Origin: RGIG1959 sp045651865
GTDB taxonomy: Bacteria > Bacillota > Clostridia > Oscillospirales > Acutalibacteraceae
Direction of reading: 5' to 3'
Assembly: GCA_045651865.1 (NCBI GenBank)
Contig: JAZRTC010000019.1
Span: 1 to 48,288 of the forward strand
Length of the DNA stretch: 48,288 nucleotides
Both the position numbers and the translations under genes were made by a program. The notes below the pieces were generated by a model. That model ran no database searches and was not told the origin of the DNA. It worked only from the letters and a program-made list of their open reading frames with translations. Positions 33,701-39,293 of this stretch are shown here, piece by piece (position 1 is the stretch's first letter; each line of letters starts with the position of its first letter).

Positions 33701-35168
33701 CATCCATACCGGTATAGTCCGCCGAACGACCCACACCGGGGATGAGAACATAGTCAATCTTCATCGAATCCTTATCGCCGAGCAGTGTGTTGCAGAATTC
33801 GTTTTCCTCTGCCGCGGAGTTGGTGGACTCAATAAAGTAAATGATTTTCTTATCAAAAAGAAGGTACGGCGTTTCCACACCGCTGATGGAGGCAACCGAC
33901 ATCACGCCTTCGTAGGTAGAGGGCGAGCCGACCGTACCCGTATCGGGGTTGGAGGTCAGACCGAGGTTACCGTTTGCTTCCGATCCGTAGGAGGAGCTGA
34001 AGCTGTTGGACGCCGCGACGACCATGCTGATGCCTGCCGCGCGGATCTTATCGTAAATGCCGTCGACCGCTTCCTCATCCGACTCACGGCTGAAGCCGCA
34101 CGCGGTACCGATGGACATATTGATCACATCGACGCCGAGCACCACACAGTCTTCCAGCGCCGCGAGAATCCATGCGGTACGCGCAGTATCCATCACATCG
34201 GAAAAAATCTTCATCGACACCAGCTGGGCGTTCGGCGCAACACCGCGGATGGTGTCGTCGTTACCGACAATGACGCCCGACACATGCGTGCCGTGGTTGT
34301 TATGCGTGGAGTACACATCGGGATCGCTGTCGGCGTAGTCAAAGCCGAAGGGCACCTTTTCGTTGATGTACACATCCGAAGCGGTCAGACCGGGGAGCTG
34401 TTCGCTTGCCGCCGTCTGATTGACCACGGCCGCCACCTCGTCATAGGTCAGACCGAGCGTTTCGGAGGTGAAGTTATCCACCGAAAACGCGGTATGGTTG
34501 GAATCCAGACCCGTATCGAGGACGGCGACGACTGTACCCGAGCCGTCATAACCGGATTCCGAGCTGTTGAAGATACCCGTATCAAACACATTGACGGTGT
34601 TTTCCACAAGTTCCGTCTCGGCAGGCTTATATTCCTCGCCGACGATGGCGCTCATACCGTCACCGAGCGATTCGCAGACCGCTTTGTAATCGCTTGCTTT
34701 GATCACAAGTTCAAAACCGCTGAGCACTGCCGCATAGTCCTCGCCCGTTTCATAAGCGATGGCTTTGTCGTCGAGTGCTTTGAGCACCTTCGCCTTGTCC
34801 GCAGCGACCGCCGCGCGCAACGATGCCGCCGCGTCGCTTTGCGCCGCGTACTGCGAGAAGCTCATCGTTTTGTTGGAGCGGTTGTAGACGGTCATCAGAT
34901 CCGCCTCGCCCGTTTTGATGATGACGGAGATCTCGTCGTCCGCCTTCACATTCTCCGACAGCTGAAATGCCACCTCGGAATTGAGATATTGTTTATAATT
35001 GGATGCAAAATCCTCCGTTTTCTGAATGAAGGAGGCGCTGTGGTTAGTTGCAGAGGACGCTTTCGCAAACGGGGTCGCGACAGCCGCAAGCGAGCCCATC
35101 AACAGAGCGGGTGCCATTGTTGCCGCCAGAAGGCGCTTGCAGGTTTTGATCATCGTTGTTTTTTTCAC
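27717..35168 (-). CDS. Giant membrane-anchored subtilisin (S8) with BspA-type leucine-rich repeats
   Basis: 2483 residues. Order: signal peptide (1 to about 37); inhibitor-like propeptide (about 50-185); S8 catalytic domain with Asp218 ('VAVLDTGLD'), His292 ('NNHGTHVSG'), oxyanion Asn388 and Ser612 ('LSGTSMACP'). A protease-associated domain is inserted at about 470-565. Then come beta-sandwich domains of the lactocepin/C5a peptidase type, two Ig-like Big_2 domains (about 1120-1360) and about 800 residues of BspA-like LRR_5 repeats (about 1365-2160, units such as 'IGEYAFxxxxxLxxVTL'). A helical stretch, one membrane helix (about 2380-2400) and an acidic tail of about 75 residues finish the protein. 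No LPXTG is present. It should cut proteins at the cell surface. The GTG at 35168 is 8 bases after AAAGGAG, so it is chosen over the ATG six codons in. Confidence 0.92.
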   Translation of the reverse strand: MKKTTMIKTCKRLLAATMAPALLMGSLAAVATPFAKASSATNHSASFIQKTEDFASNYKQYLNSEVAFQLSENVKADDEISVIIKTGEADLMTVYNRSNKTMSFSQYAAQSDAAASLRAAVAADKAKVLKALDDKAIAYETGEDYAAVLSGFELVIKASDYKAVCESLGDGMSAIVGEEYKPAETELVENTVNVFDTGIFNSSESGYDGSGTVVAVLDTGLDSNHTAFSVDNFTSETLGLTYDEVAAVVNQTAASEQLPGLTASDVYINEKVPFGFDYADSDPDVYSTHNNHGTHVSGVIVGNDDTIRGVAPNAQLVSMKIFSDVMDTARTAWILAALEDCVVLGVDVINMSIGTACGFSRESDEEAVDGIYDKIRAAGISMVVAASNSFSSSYGSEANGNLGLTSNPDTGTVGSPSTYEGVMSVASISGVETPYLLFDKKIIYFIESTNSAAEENEFCNTLLGDKDSMKIDYVLIPGVGRSADYTGMDVKDKIVLVRRGQNTFEEKAIIAQEQGAAGIIIYNNVSGDIKMNVGDASIAVCSISQDDGEMLAKNGKGTLKISRKQTSGPFISDFSSWGPAPNLSIKPEITAHGGSILSSVTGGGYDRLSGTSMACPNMSGVVLLLRQYVKENFEDIANDSVKVNAMVNSLVMSTADIALGKNGLPYSVRKQGAGLANLQASLDTPAYITTYDSEGAAMDKVKLELGDDREKTGVYEMTFGITNFGKKKVSYELGSYVLTEGVSETKTGAGKTTVTEESYTLDGAKLEILSVEGGRKSGEKITVKAGETATVKVKLTLSDEDKAYLNESFENGMYVEGFLTLKAKSGTKIDMNVPYLAFYGDWTQAPMMDLTYYDTNADELDDGIDFEDKTMADAYATRPVGGVSDDYVSYLGSYYFLQDPDDMVIAANSKYVALSNQIGTIHSLRYVWAGMLRNATKIEVTITDDVTGEVVFETVDEDVRKSYSDGGAMIYPANVEIEFDTTEYNLENNSEYTVRLVGYLDYGEGGLETNKNNVFEFPLVADFEAPTVTDVQYYFEYDKTAKKNRLYADVMIYDNHYTMSSQIGYVTDGVDENGNPMPEMKTFEQYMTPVYSERNSTTRVKYELTDYIYDIKNYAATKNSFVLNVYDYALNYATYEIGLPDDFTEFYFEGLENGLTLSPNEVYTLDPVVAPATEWSELLEYSSSKPSVVRVVNNKLVAVKSGTATIKAQDPMNNKSVTFTVTVLDEEDEGYSRFDKPVADVFVLDGYQTLKAYYILENEDKDIGDTGNTNFFEGNYNLKMYPSEKVLLMYSIDPYFPKDTTMAFESSNESIVTVDESGNVTAVAEGFASVTVKVMMDDKSTYYSETVNVEVKEPYVQTGAMLTHYYGNGGLVDVPADLSLKEIGAFAFSNFEYILKTPEELAFDDAETSKQWFIGDNTITKVVLPEGVEKINAYAFANLTALEEIVLPSTMQSIEYGAFYGCSSLQKITFSGENNLQIISQNAFENCDLRGKLEFPNICVISDYAFAGNQKLEGITLGETLLSVGQYAFAGCKKLSDVTVNAKKVKYGAYAFTDCESLKEFTVNAAVLPEGMFYQCEAMTKVTVGADVNDIGVFAFRETAIDQFVIADGNTTYKVQTANYILSKDGKTLIAVSPLVKGTVNAAAIGGAEVEEIGKGALSHNQKVNTVSFPKVTKIGEYGLASNESLTTVTLGKLKEIGEYAFFETSVTAMPQFDADTEIGKYAFSFTKLTSVTLPDKMEIAEGTFSECMALTTVVIGNDVKIGDHAFSMNKDNAFKVEQYSEDGKKLFRYRFESPLTSLTIGDNAVIGENAFSNAASLEKVTLGANAELGKQAFYNTPSLKEIDLSKVKSIGDYAVSGDVYYACLDESMTVAAVNGEGYYYYSYYGPQVTALDVSSAESIGEYAFSYCRQLVSIKLGDKIEEIKPYTFAGCASLKTVNLDAVKTISDYAFMESGLEKVAMPAVETIGEYAFVSNRQLANVTLSEEKVTIGEGAFSYCDPLSEVVNLAKVESIGDYAFAYTALTKVDLTGAKTIGKNAFMKETLTPFTVILGEDVETIGDNPFAMCKVAPFTTTETEKVDGKETQVTSNTYEISDTVFVEDGSLYCEKANGVELITFAGTETEEVKVRDYTVRVSALAFAGSDVVRVKLPFTTTAIGHKAFYGCDKLEMVVFGSQRVPNFEEEFDPAYYGSFKHIPGAGDYGTYTDYNGNEVQIDGMGLVPYFMWNVTGEMYSNVFYGANFIDYVGYVENKPMLVRPVNGVGYDSFICQQYFDLTIDGPAAPDATTVDAILAIRAIPERVVYENKDLVEAARAAYNKIVTFEQMGLVTNYADLVSAEQRITALDPNNQQAQEGEASTEEAPLEETPSEEAPTDDKPEKNGLGVGATICILAAIAAAIMCIVTAVRRNKKTAVTVDIPEAVAEPTAAEETEVSESAEEVTEDETVSDEAEEVPFVEAEEPSVEEETFEETTQETSDETEAKEDEE

Positions 35169-35220
35169 GGAAGTTTCTCCTTTACAGGTGCAAGTGGGTA
35201 CACTTACACATATTCAGTTT

Positions 35221-35249
35221 ATTTTATCGTATTTCGACGGAAATTGCAA
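35221..35249 (-). promoter_or_regulatory. Promoter of the protease-opp operon
   Basis: On the minus strand: TTGCAA (35244-35249), 17 bases, TAAAAT (35221-35226), about 50 bases before the GTG. It is the only clear promoter found for the eight genes down to 19285. Confidence 0.7.
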
Positions 35250-35285
35250 GGTTTTCCCTGCATCTTTTTTACATATTTATTATTA

Positions 35286-35314
35286 TTTACAATTTAGATG
35301 AACCGTGCTATACT
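35286..35314 (+). promoter_or_regulatory. Promoter of the CXXC membrane protein/polyferredoxin operon, extended -10 type
   Basis: TTTACA (35286-35291), 17 bases, TATACT (35309-35314) preceded by TGC. It is back-to-back with the protease promoter; the two -35 boxes are about 37 bases apart, so one bound regulator could affect both. Confidence 0.8.
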
Positions 35315-35353
35315 GAATTTACATTCAACTTTTTCGTAAAGCGGGGTTATCGT

Positions 35354-36112
35354 ATGTCAAAACCCATTCATATTACCGCACGGCGTGTATTCACCGCCTT
35401 GCTGAGTTTGTCGCTCGTTGCGGCAGGACTGTGCCTGATCGGCGGGTGCCTGTATATTTATTTCGGAGAAGGCGCGTATTCACGCGAGCTGGTGGCAACG
35501 GTCTTTCAGAAAATCGCCGTTCCCGTATGGATTGCTGTCGGGTTGACCGCCGTCAGTATTCTGTGGGAGTTGTGCGTCCCCTCCGACCGTGAGCATTACA
35601 AAGTTCCCAAAGCATACGGCGTGATATTGGCTCGCCTGTATCAGACACGCGACTTGAGTGGGCAGACCGTCGCACTCCACACACAAAGACGCCGTCGCAA
35701 AGTCCTTTCCGTCACACGAACCGTGTTGATTCTTGCGGGACTGCTGGTGTTTTTCGGCTATGCCGTACAGCCCGCCAACTACACGGAGGATATCAACGCG
35801 TCGGTCATCCGCGCGATGTGGGTGGCAATCCCGTGCTTTGTTGTGCCGTTTCTGTTTTCCGTGGTCGCGGCACACCAGACCAAGAAAAGCTATGAAGCCG
35901 AGATCACGCTTCTCAAGACCTGCCCTACCCTGAGCATCGTCAAGGAAACGCCGCCGTCAGCCGATAAGCCGCACACGGCGCTGACGGCACTGCGCGTTGC
36001 CGTATTGGTTCTCGCCGTGGCGGCGCTGATCTACGGCTTTGTTGCAGGAGGCACGGTGGATGTGCTGACCAAAGCCATCAATATCTGCACGGAATGTATC
36101 GGACTGGGGTGA
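35354..36112 (+). CDS. Integral membrane protein with CD1871A-like CXXC tail
   Basis: 252 residues, four hydrophobic segments (about 12-36, 54-75, 119-140, 152-172) and a final one (about 209-230). Between segments two and three there is a basic cytoplasmic stretch ('HTQRRRRKVLS'). It ends 'INICTECIGLG' with Cys245 and Cys248. That ending matches the short CD1871A-type CXXC membrane proteins I know from Clostridia, which are small and separate and often lie beside polyferredoxin and TlpA genes. Here the motif is the end of a larger protein. The next gene is exactly such a polyferredoxin-TlpA protein, 7 bases away, so the CXXC may exchange electrons or disulfides with it. Start ATG 35354 has a weak site (GCGGGG). 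Confidence 0.7.
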   Translation: MSKPIHITARRVFTALLSLSLVAAGLCLIGGCLYIYFGEGAYSRELVATVFQKIAVPVWIAVGLTAVSILWELCVPSDREHYKVPKAYGVILARLYQTRDLSGQTVALHTQRRRRKVLSVTRTVLILAGLLVFFGYAVQPANYTEDINASVIRAMWVAIPCFVVPFLFSVVAAHQTKKSYEAEITLLKTCPTLSIVKETPPSADKPHTALTALRVAVLVLAVAALIYGFVAGGTVDVLTKAINICTECIGLG

Positions 36113-36119
36113 TGTGAAA

Positions 36120-37550
36120 ATGAAACGACTGAAAAACTTACTCCCGAGCAAGCGCAAACTGATTCAGTTATACTGCGCGCTGTTGTACAACGCCAATCTG
36201 AAAGGTTTTGTCACAGGCAATATTTATCAAGGCAACACCAAGCAGGTGTGTGTCCCCGGCCTCAACTGCTATTCCTGCCCCGGCGCCGTCGGTGCCTGCC
36301 CGCTGGGTACATTGCAGGGTACCTTCAGTGCCGATAAAAGCACCTGGTTTTATGTGGGCGGTATTTTACTGCTGTACTGCCTGCTGTTCGGTCGCCTGAT
36401 CTGCGGCTGGCTGTGCCCGTTCGGACTGGTGCAGGAGCTGGTGTATAAAATCAAAACACCGAAGCTGAAGAAGAGTCCCGTTACCCGTGCGTTGTCGTTT
36501 TTGAAATACGCCATTCTCGCGTTTTTCGTGGTGATCGTGCCGATTCTGTATGCGCTTCGCGATGTGCCGCTTCCCGCATTTTGTAAATACATCTGCCCGG
36601 CAGGCACACTCGAAGGCGGCATCGGTCTGCTGTCGAACAAGGTCAACGAAAGCTACTTCCGTATGCTTGGCCCGTTGTTTACATGGAAATTTCTGCTGAT
36701 GGTCAGTATCCTTGTCGCATGCGTATTTGTGTTCCGTCTGTTCTGCCGATTCCTTTGTCCGCTCGGCGCGCTGTACGGACTGTTCAACCGCATATCTCTG
36801 TTCGGTGTGAAGGTGGATGAACCGAAGTGTACGCACTGCAACCTCTGCGTCGGACACTGCAAAATGGATATCCGCAAGGTCGGCGATGCGGAGTGTATCG
36901 GATGCGGCGAATGTGTCAGTGTCTGCCCGACCAACGCCATTCATTTTAAGGGCGTGAAACCCAAAAACGAGTCTCTCCCCGACACCGTCAAGGGACACAG
37001 CAAGGCCCGCACCGTCACCCGTGTGATTGCCACGGTAGCGGCACTTGCCGTTCTTGTCGGCGCGATCGCGTATTATTGGACGGCGGACAGCAATACCCCC
37101 GTGCAGCAAGGCAACGAGATCGGCGACCGTTGTTACAGCGCGGCGCTGAATATCGTCAGCGGCGACGGCATCGCTGAGGAAACGGTCGACCCGAGTGCGA
37201 TGGGGCGCGTCACCATTATCAATTTCTGGGGTACCTGGTGTACGCCGTGTGTCAACGAGCTCCCCTACTTCGATCAGATTGCCACCGACTACGCCGACCG
37301 CGTATCGGTCATTGCGGTGCACACCAATATGATCATTGACACCGCTCCCGACTATGTCGGCAAGTATTATGCCAACAGCAACATCACCTTTGCAAGTGAT
37401 CTGGAAGGCGAAGGCTACTACACCATGCTCGGCGGCAGAGGCACCTACCCCTACACGGTAGTGCTGGATGCAAACAGCATCGTACAGAACATCTTTGTGG
37501 AAGCCCTGCATTACGAAGACCTGCAACAAGCGGTAGACGCATTGTTGTGA
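36120..37550 (+). CDS. Membrane polyferredoxin fused to a TlpA-like thioredoxin
   Basis: 476 residues. The amino-terminal membrane part is NapH/RdxA-like with several CP motifs facing the membrane ('GLNCYSCPGAVGACPLG', 'CGWLCPFG', 'CKYICPAG', 'CRFLCPLG'). Two classical 4Fe-4S sites follow: Cys237/240/243/247 ('CTHCNLCVGHC') and Cys259/262/265/269 ('CIGCGECVSVC'). One more helix (about 300-320) leads to an extracellular thioredoxin domain with 'FWGTWCTPC' (Cys374/Cys377). This layout can carry electrons from the cytoplasm across the membrane to reduce extracellular disulfides, similar in purpose to CcdA/ScsB systems; that function is inferred. ATG 36120 is preferred to GTG 36114 because GGGGTGA lies 7 bases upstream. 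Confidence 0.85.
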   Translation: MKRLKNLLPSKRKLIQLYCALLYNANLKGFVTGNIYQGNTKQVCVPGLNCYSCPGAVGACPLGTLQGTFSADKSTWFYVGGILLLYCLLFGRLICGWLCPFGLVQELVYKIKTPKLKKSPVTRALSFLKYAILAFFVVIVPILYALRDVPLPAFCKYICPAGTLEGGIGLLSNKVNESYFRMLGPLFTWKFLLMVSILVACVFVFRLFCRFLCPLGALYGLFNRISLFGVKVDEPKCTHCNLCVGHCKMDIRKVGDAECIGCGECVSVCPTNAIHFKGVKPKNESLPDTVKGHSKARTVTRVIATVAALAVLVGAIAYYWTADSNTPVQQGNEIGDRCYSAALNIVSGDGIAEETVDPSAMGRVTIINFWGTWCTPCVNELPYFDQIATDYADRVSVIAVHTNMIIDTAPDYVGKYYANSNITFASDLEGEGYYTMLGGRGTYPYTVVLDANSIVQNIFVEALHYEDLQQAVDALL

Positions 37551-37561
37551 TATCAAAACAG

Positions 37562-37593
37562 AAAAAGCCTCGGGAAATTCCCCGAGGCTTTTT
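37562..37593 (+). terminator. Rho-independent terminator after the polyferredoxin gene
   Basis: 13-bp stem AAAAAGCCTCGGG / CCCGAGGCTTTTT, loop of 6 bases, then ATCTG. It can act in both directions. Confidence 0.92.
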
Positions 37594-37832
37594 ATCTGTG
37601 AAAAACCGCTGCCTGATAGGCGAGATGTTCCAAGCGGAACATCTCGCCAACTCTATTCGCCTCACGGCGAGTTCTATTGCGTCCGCAGTGTTATTGTGCT
37701 TCGCACAGTGGTATTCGGCTTCGCCGAGTTTTAAGGGCGAATAGAATATCACAAAAACCGCAGGTTTTTATATCATGTTTGCAAAGCAAACATATCACTC
37801 TGTGCGTCAGCACAGAATATCACTAAAAACAG

Positions 37833-37870
37833 AACGAGAAGGTTCGGCACACTTTCTGAACCTTCTCGTT
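37833..37870 (+). terminator. Terminator-like hairpin in the repeat tract
   Basis: 13-bp perfect stem AACGAGAAGGTTC / GAACCTTCTCGTT, 12-base loop, followed by TTTCTTTTTT on the plus strand. Confidence 0.75.
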
Positions 37871-37963
37871 TTTCTTTTTTGTGATAAGGGGTTCGGGTTC
37901 ACCCGATGCGTTTGTGGCACAAACGCGAAACTCGCCATAAATATGACAAAGAAATATCCATAT

Positions 37964-38009
37964 AAAAAGAGAGTTCTCTCGACCGTAATCTTCGACAGGA
38001 CTCTCTTTT
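37964..38009. terminator. Bidirectional terminator-like inverted repeat downstream of the polysaccharide operon
   Basis: Arms AAAAGAGAGT and ACTCTCTTTT around a 25-base loop, followed by GTTTTTG on the plus strand and TTTTTATATGG on the minus strand. The stem is AT-rich and only moderately strong. Confidence 0.55.
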
Positions 38010-38021
38010 GTTTTTGTTGAC

Positions 38022-38041
38022 GGCGGGAGCAAGCCCCCGCC
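38022..38041. repeat. GC-rich hairpin GGCGGG-agcaagcc-CCCGCC
   Basis: A 6-bp GC stem extended by two more pairs after one mismatch. The sequence GGCGGGAGCAAGCCCCCGCC looks like a dispersed intergenic repeat rather than a terminator, because neither strand has a U run after it. Confidence 0.5.
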
Positions 38042-38105
38042 CTACATTCTCTTTTGCATTTTCTCCGTTAAGGATCACTCACTTAACAGGCAGCGGTTTT
38101 TTTGT

Positions 38106-39290
38106 TTAATATTTTCTCCAGACCATTTTGTCCACAATGCCCGTGTAACTCTGGATGATCTTGACCACCTTGGTGGACACAAGCTCTTCTACATAATCGG
38201 GCACGGGGATGCCGAGGTCGCCGTTGTCGTTCATTGCGATAGCGGTGTCGACGGCTTGCAACAGCGATTTTTCATCAATGCCCGCCAGCACAAAGCACGC
38301 TTTATCAAGTGCTTCGGGGCGCTCGGTCGAGGTGCGGATGCACACGGCAGGAAACGGATTGCCGACCGAGGTGAAGAAACTGCTTTCCTCGGGAAGCGTG
38401 CCGCTATCGGAGATGACCGCATAAGCATTCATCTGCAAATGGTTGTAATCGTGGAAGCCGAGCGGCTCGTGACGGATCACGCGGGCATCCAGTGCAAAGC
38501 CGCTTTCCTCCAAGCGCTTTTTACTGCGGGGATGGCAGGAATACAAAATCGGCATGTCGTATTTCTCGGCGATTTTGTTGATCGCATGAAACAGCGAGAG
38601 GAAATTCTTTTCGGTGTCGATATTTTCTTCGCGATGCGCCGAGAGCAGGATATACTTCTTTTTCTCGAGTCCGAGACGCGAGAGGATGTCCGATGCCTTG
38701 ATCTCCTCCAGATTGCTGTGAAGCACCTCCGCCATCGGCGAACCCGTCACATAGGTGCGCTCCTTGGGCAGACCGCAATCAGCAAGATAGCGGCGGGCAT
38801 GTTCGGAATACGCCAGATTGACATCGGAAATGATATCAACAATGCGGCGGTTGGTCTCCTCGGGCAAGCACTCATCCTTGCAACGGTTGCCCGCCTCCAT
38901 GTGGAAGATCGGGATGTGCAGGCGCTTTGCCGCAATGGCGGACAGACACGAGTTGGTGTCGCCGAGGATGAGAAGCGCATCCGGCTTGATGGCGTTCATC
39001 AGTTTATACGACGCGTTGATGATGTTGCCGACGGTCTCGCCGAGATCATCACCCACCGCATCCATATACACCTCGGGGTCGGCGAGCTTCAGGTCTTTGA
39101 AAAACACACCGTTGAGGTTGTAATCATAGTTCTGACCCGTATGGGCAAGGATGCAATCAAAATATTGACGGCACTTGGTGATCACCGCCGCGAGACGGAT
39201 GATCTCGGGACGCGTGCCGACGATGATGAGCAGTTTCAGTTTGCCGTTGTCCTGAAACGCCACATTGGAATAGTCTGTGCGGATGCTCAT
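38106..39290 (-). CDS. capG: UDP-N-acetylglucosamine 2-epimerase family enzyme (CapG/WecB type)
   Basis: 394-residue cytoplasmic GT-B-fold epimerase. 'VGTRPEIIRLAAVI' (near 24-37), 'HTGQNYDYNLN' (near 51-61), 'ILGDTNSCLSA', 'HMEAGNRC' and 'SDSGTLPEESSF' are the non-hydrolysing 2-epimerase signatures. Next to capE and capF this is expected to be CapG, which performs the last C-2 epimerisation giving UDP-N-acetyl-L-fucosamine, rather than ManNAc synthesis. ATG 39290 follows GAGAAGGTG and is 3 bases after the capF stop. The polysaccharide operon appears to end here; downstream lies the hairpin tract. Confidence 0.9.
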   Translation of the reverse strand: MSIRTDYSNVAFQDNGKLKLLIIVGTRPEIIRLAAVITKCRQYFDCILAHTGQNYDYNLNGVFFKDLKLADPEVYMDAVGDDLGETVGNIINASYKLMNAIKPDALLILGDTNSCLSAIAAKRLHIPIFHMEAGNRCKDECLPEETNRRIVDIISDVNLAYSEHARRYLADCGLPKERTYVTGSPMAEVLHSNLEEIKASDILSRLGLEKKKYILLSAHREENIDTEKNFLSLFHAINKIAEKYDMPILYSCHPRSKKRLEESGFALDARVIRHEPLGFHDYNHLQMNAYAVISDSGTLPEESSFFTSVGNPFPAVCIRTSTERPEALDKACFVLAGIDEKSLLQAVDTAIAMNDNGDLGIPVPDYVEELVSTKVVKIIQSYTGIVDKMVWRKY

Positions 39291-39293
39291 AAC

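Larger units (their letters stand above)
37594..38105. repeat. Non-coding hairpin tract between convergent operons
   Basis: About 510 bases without a supportable gene, densely filled with inverted repeats. Seen: a 12-bp hairpin at 37619-37648; 10-bp arms TCTATTCGCC (37652-37661) and GGCGAATAGA (37736-37745) that enclose smaller hairpins GTGC-ttc-GCAC and CGGC-ttc-GCCG; then AAAAACC-gca-GGTTTTT (37753-37769), ATGTTTGC-aaa-GCAAACAT (37775-37793) and CTGTGC-gtca-GCACAG (37800-37815). These last three are separated and bordered by ATATCA(C) at 37746, 37770, 37792 and 37817. Beyond the terminator at 37833 come CGGGT-tc-ACCCG (37894-37905) and GCGTTTGT-ggc-ACAAACGC (37908-37926). Stems differ in sequence while linker and small loops are kept. 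Confidence 0.8.

Noticed and set aside
35156..35353. Longer start for the CXXC membrane protein
   Set aside because: The extra codons would include the divergent promoters and the start of the protease leader; ATG 35354 fits the hydrophobic signal better.
37775..38020. 81-codon open frame in the hairpin tract
   Set aside because: Its codons run through the inverted repeats and a terminator; it has no ribosome binding site and the translation is not protein-like.
37594..38105. Possible CRISPR array
   Set aside because: There is no constant repeat of 24 or more bases; only short linkers recur and the stems vary. No cas genes are near.
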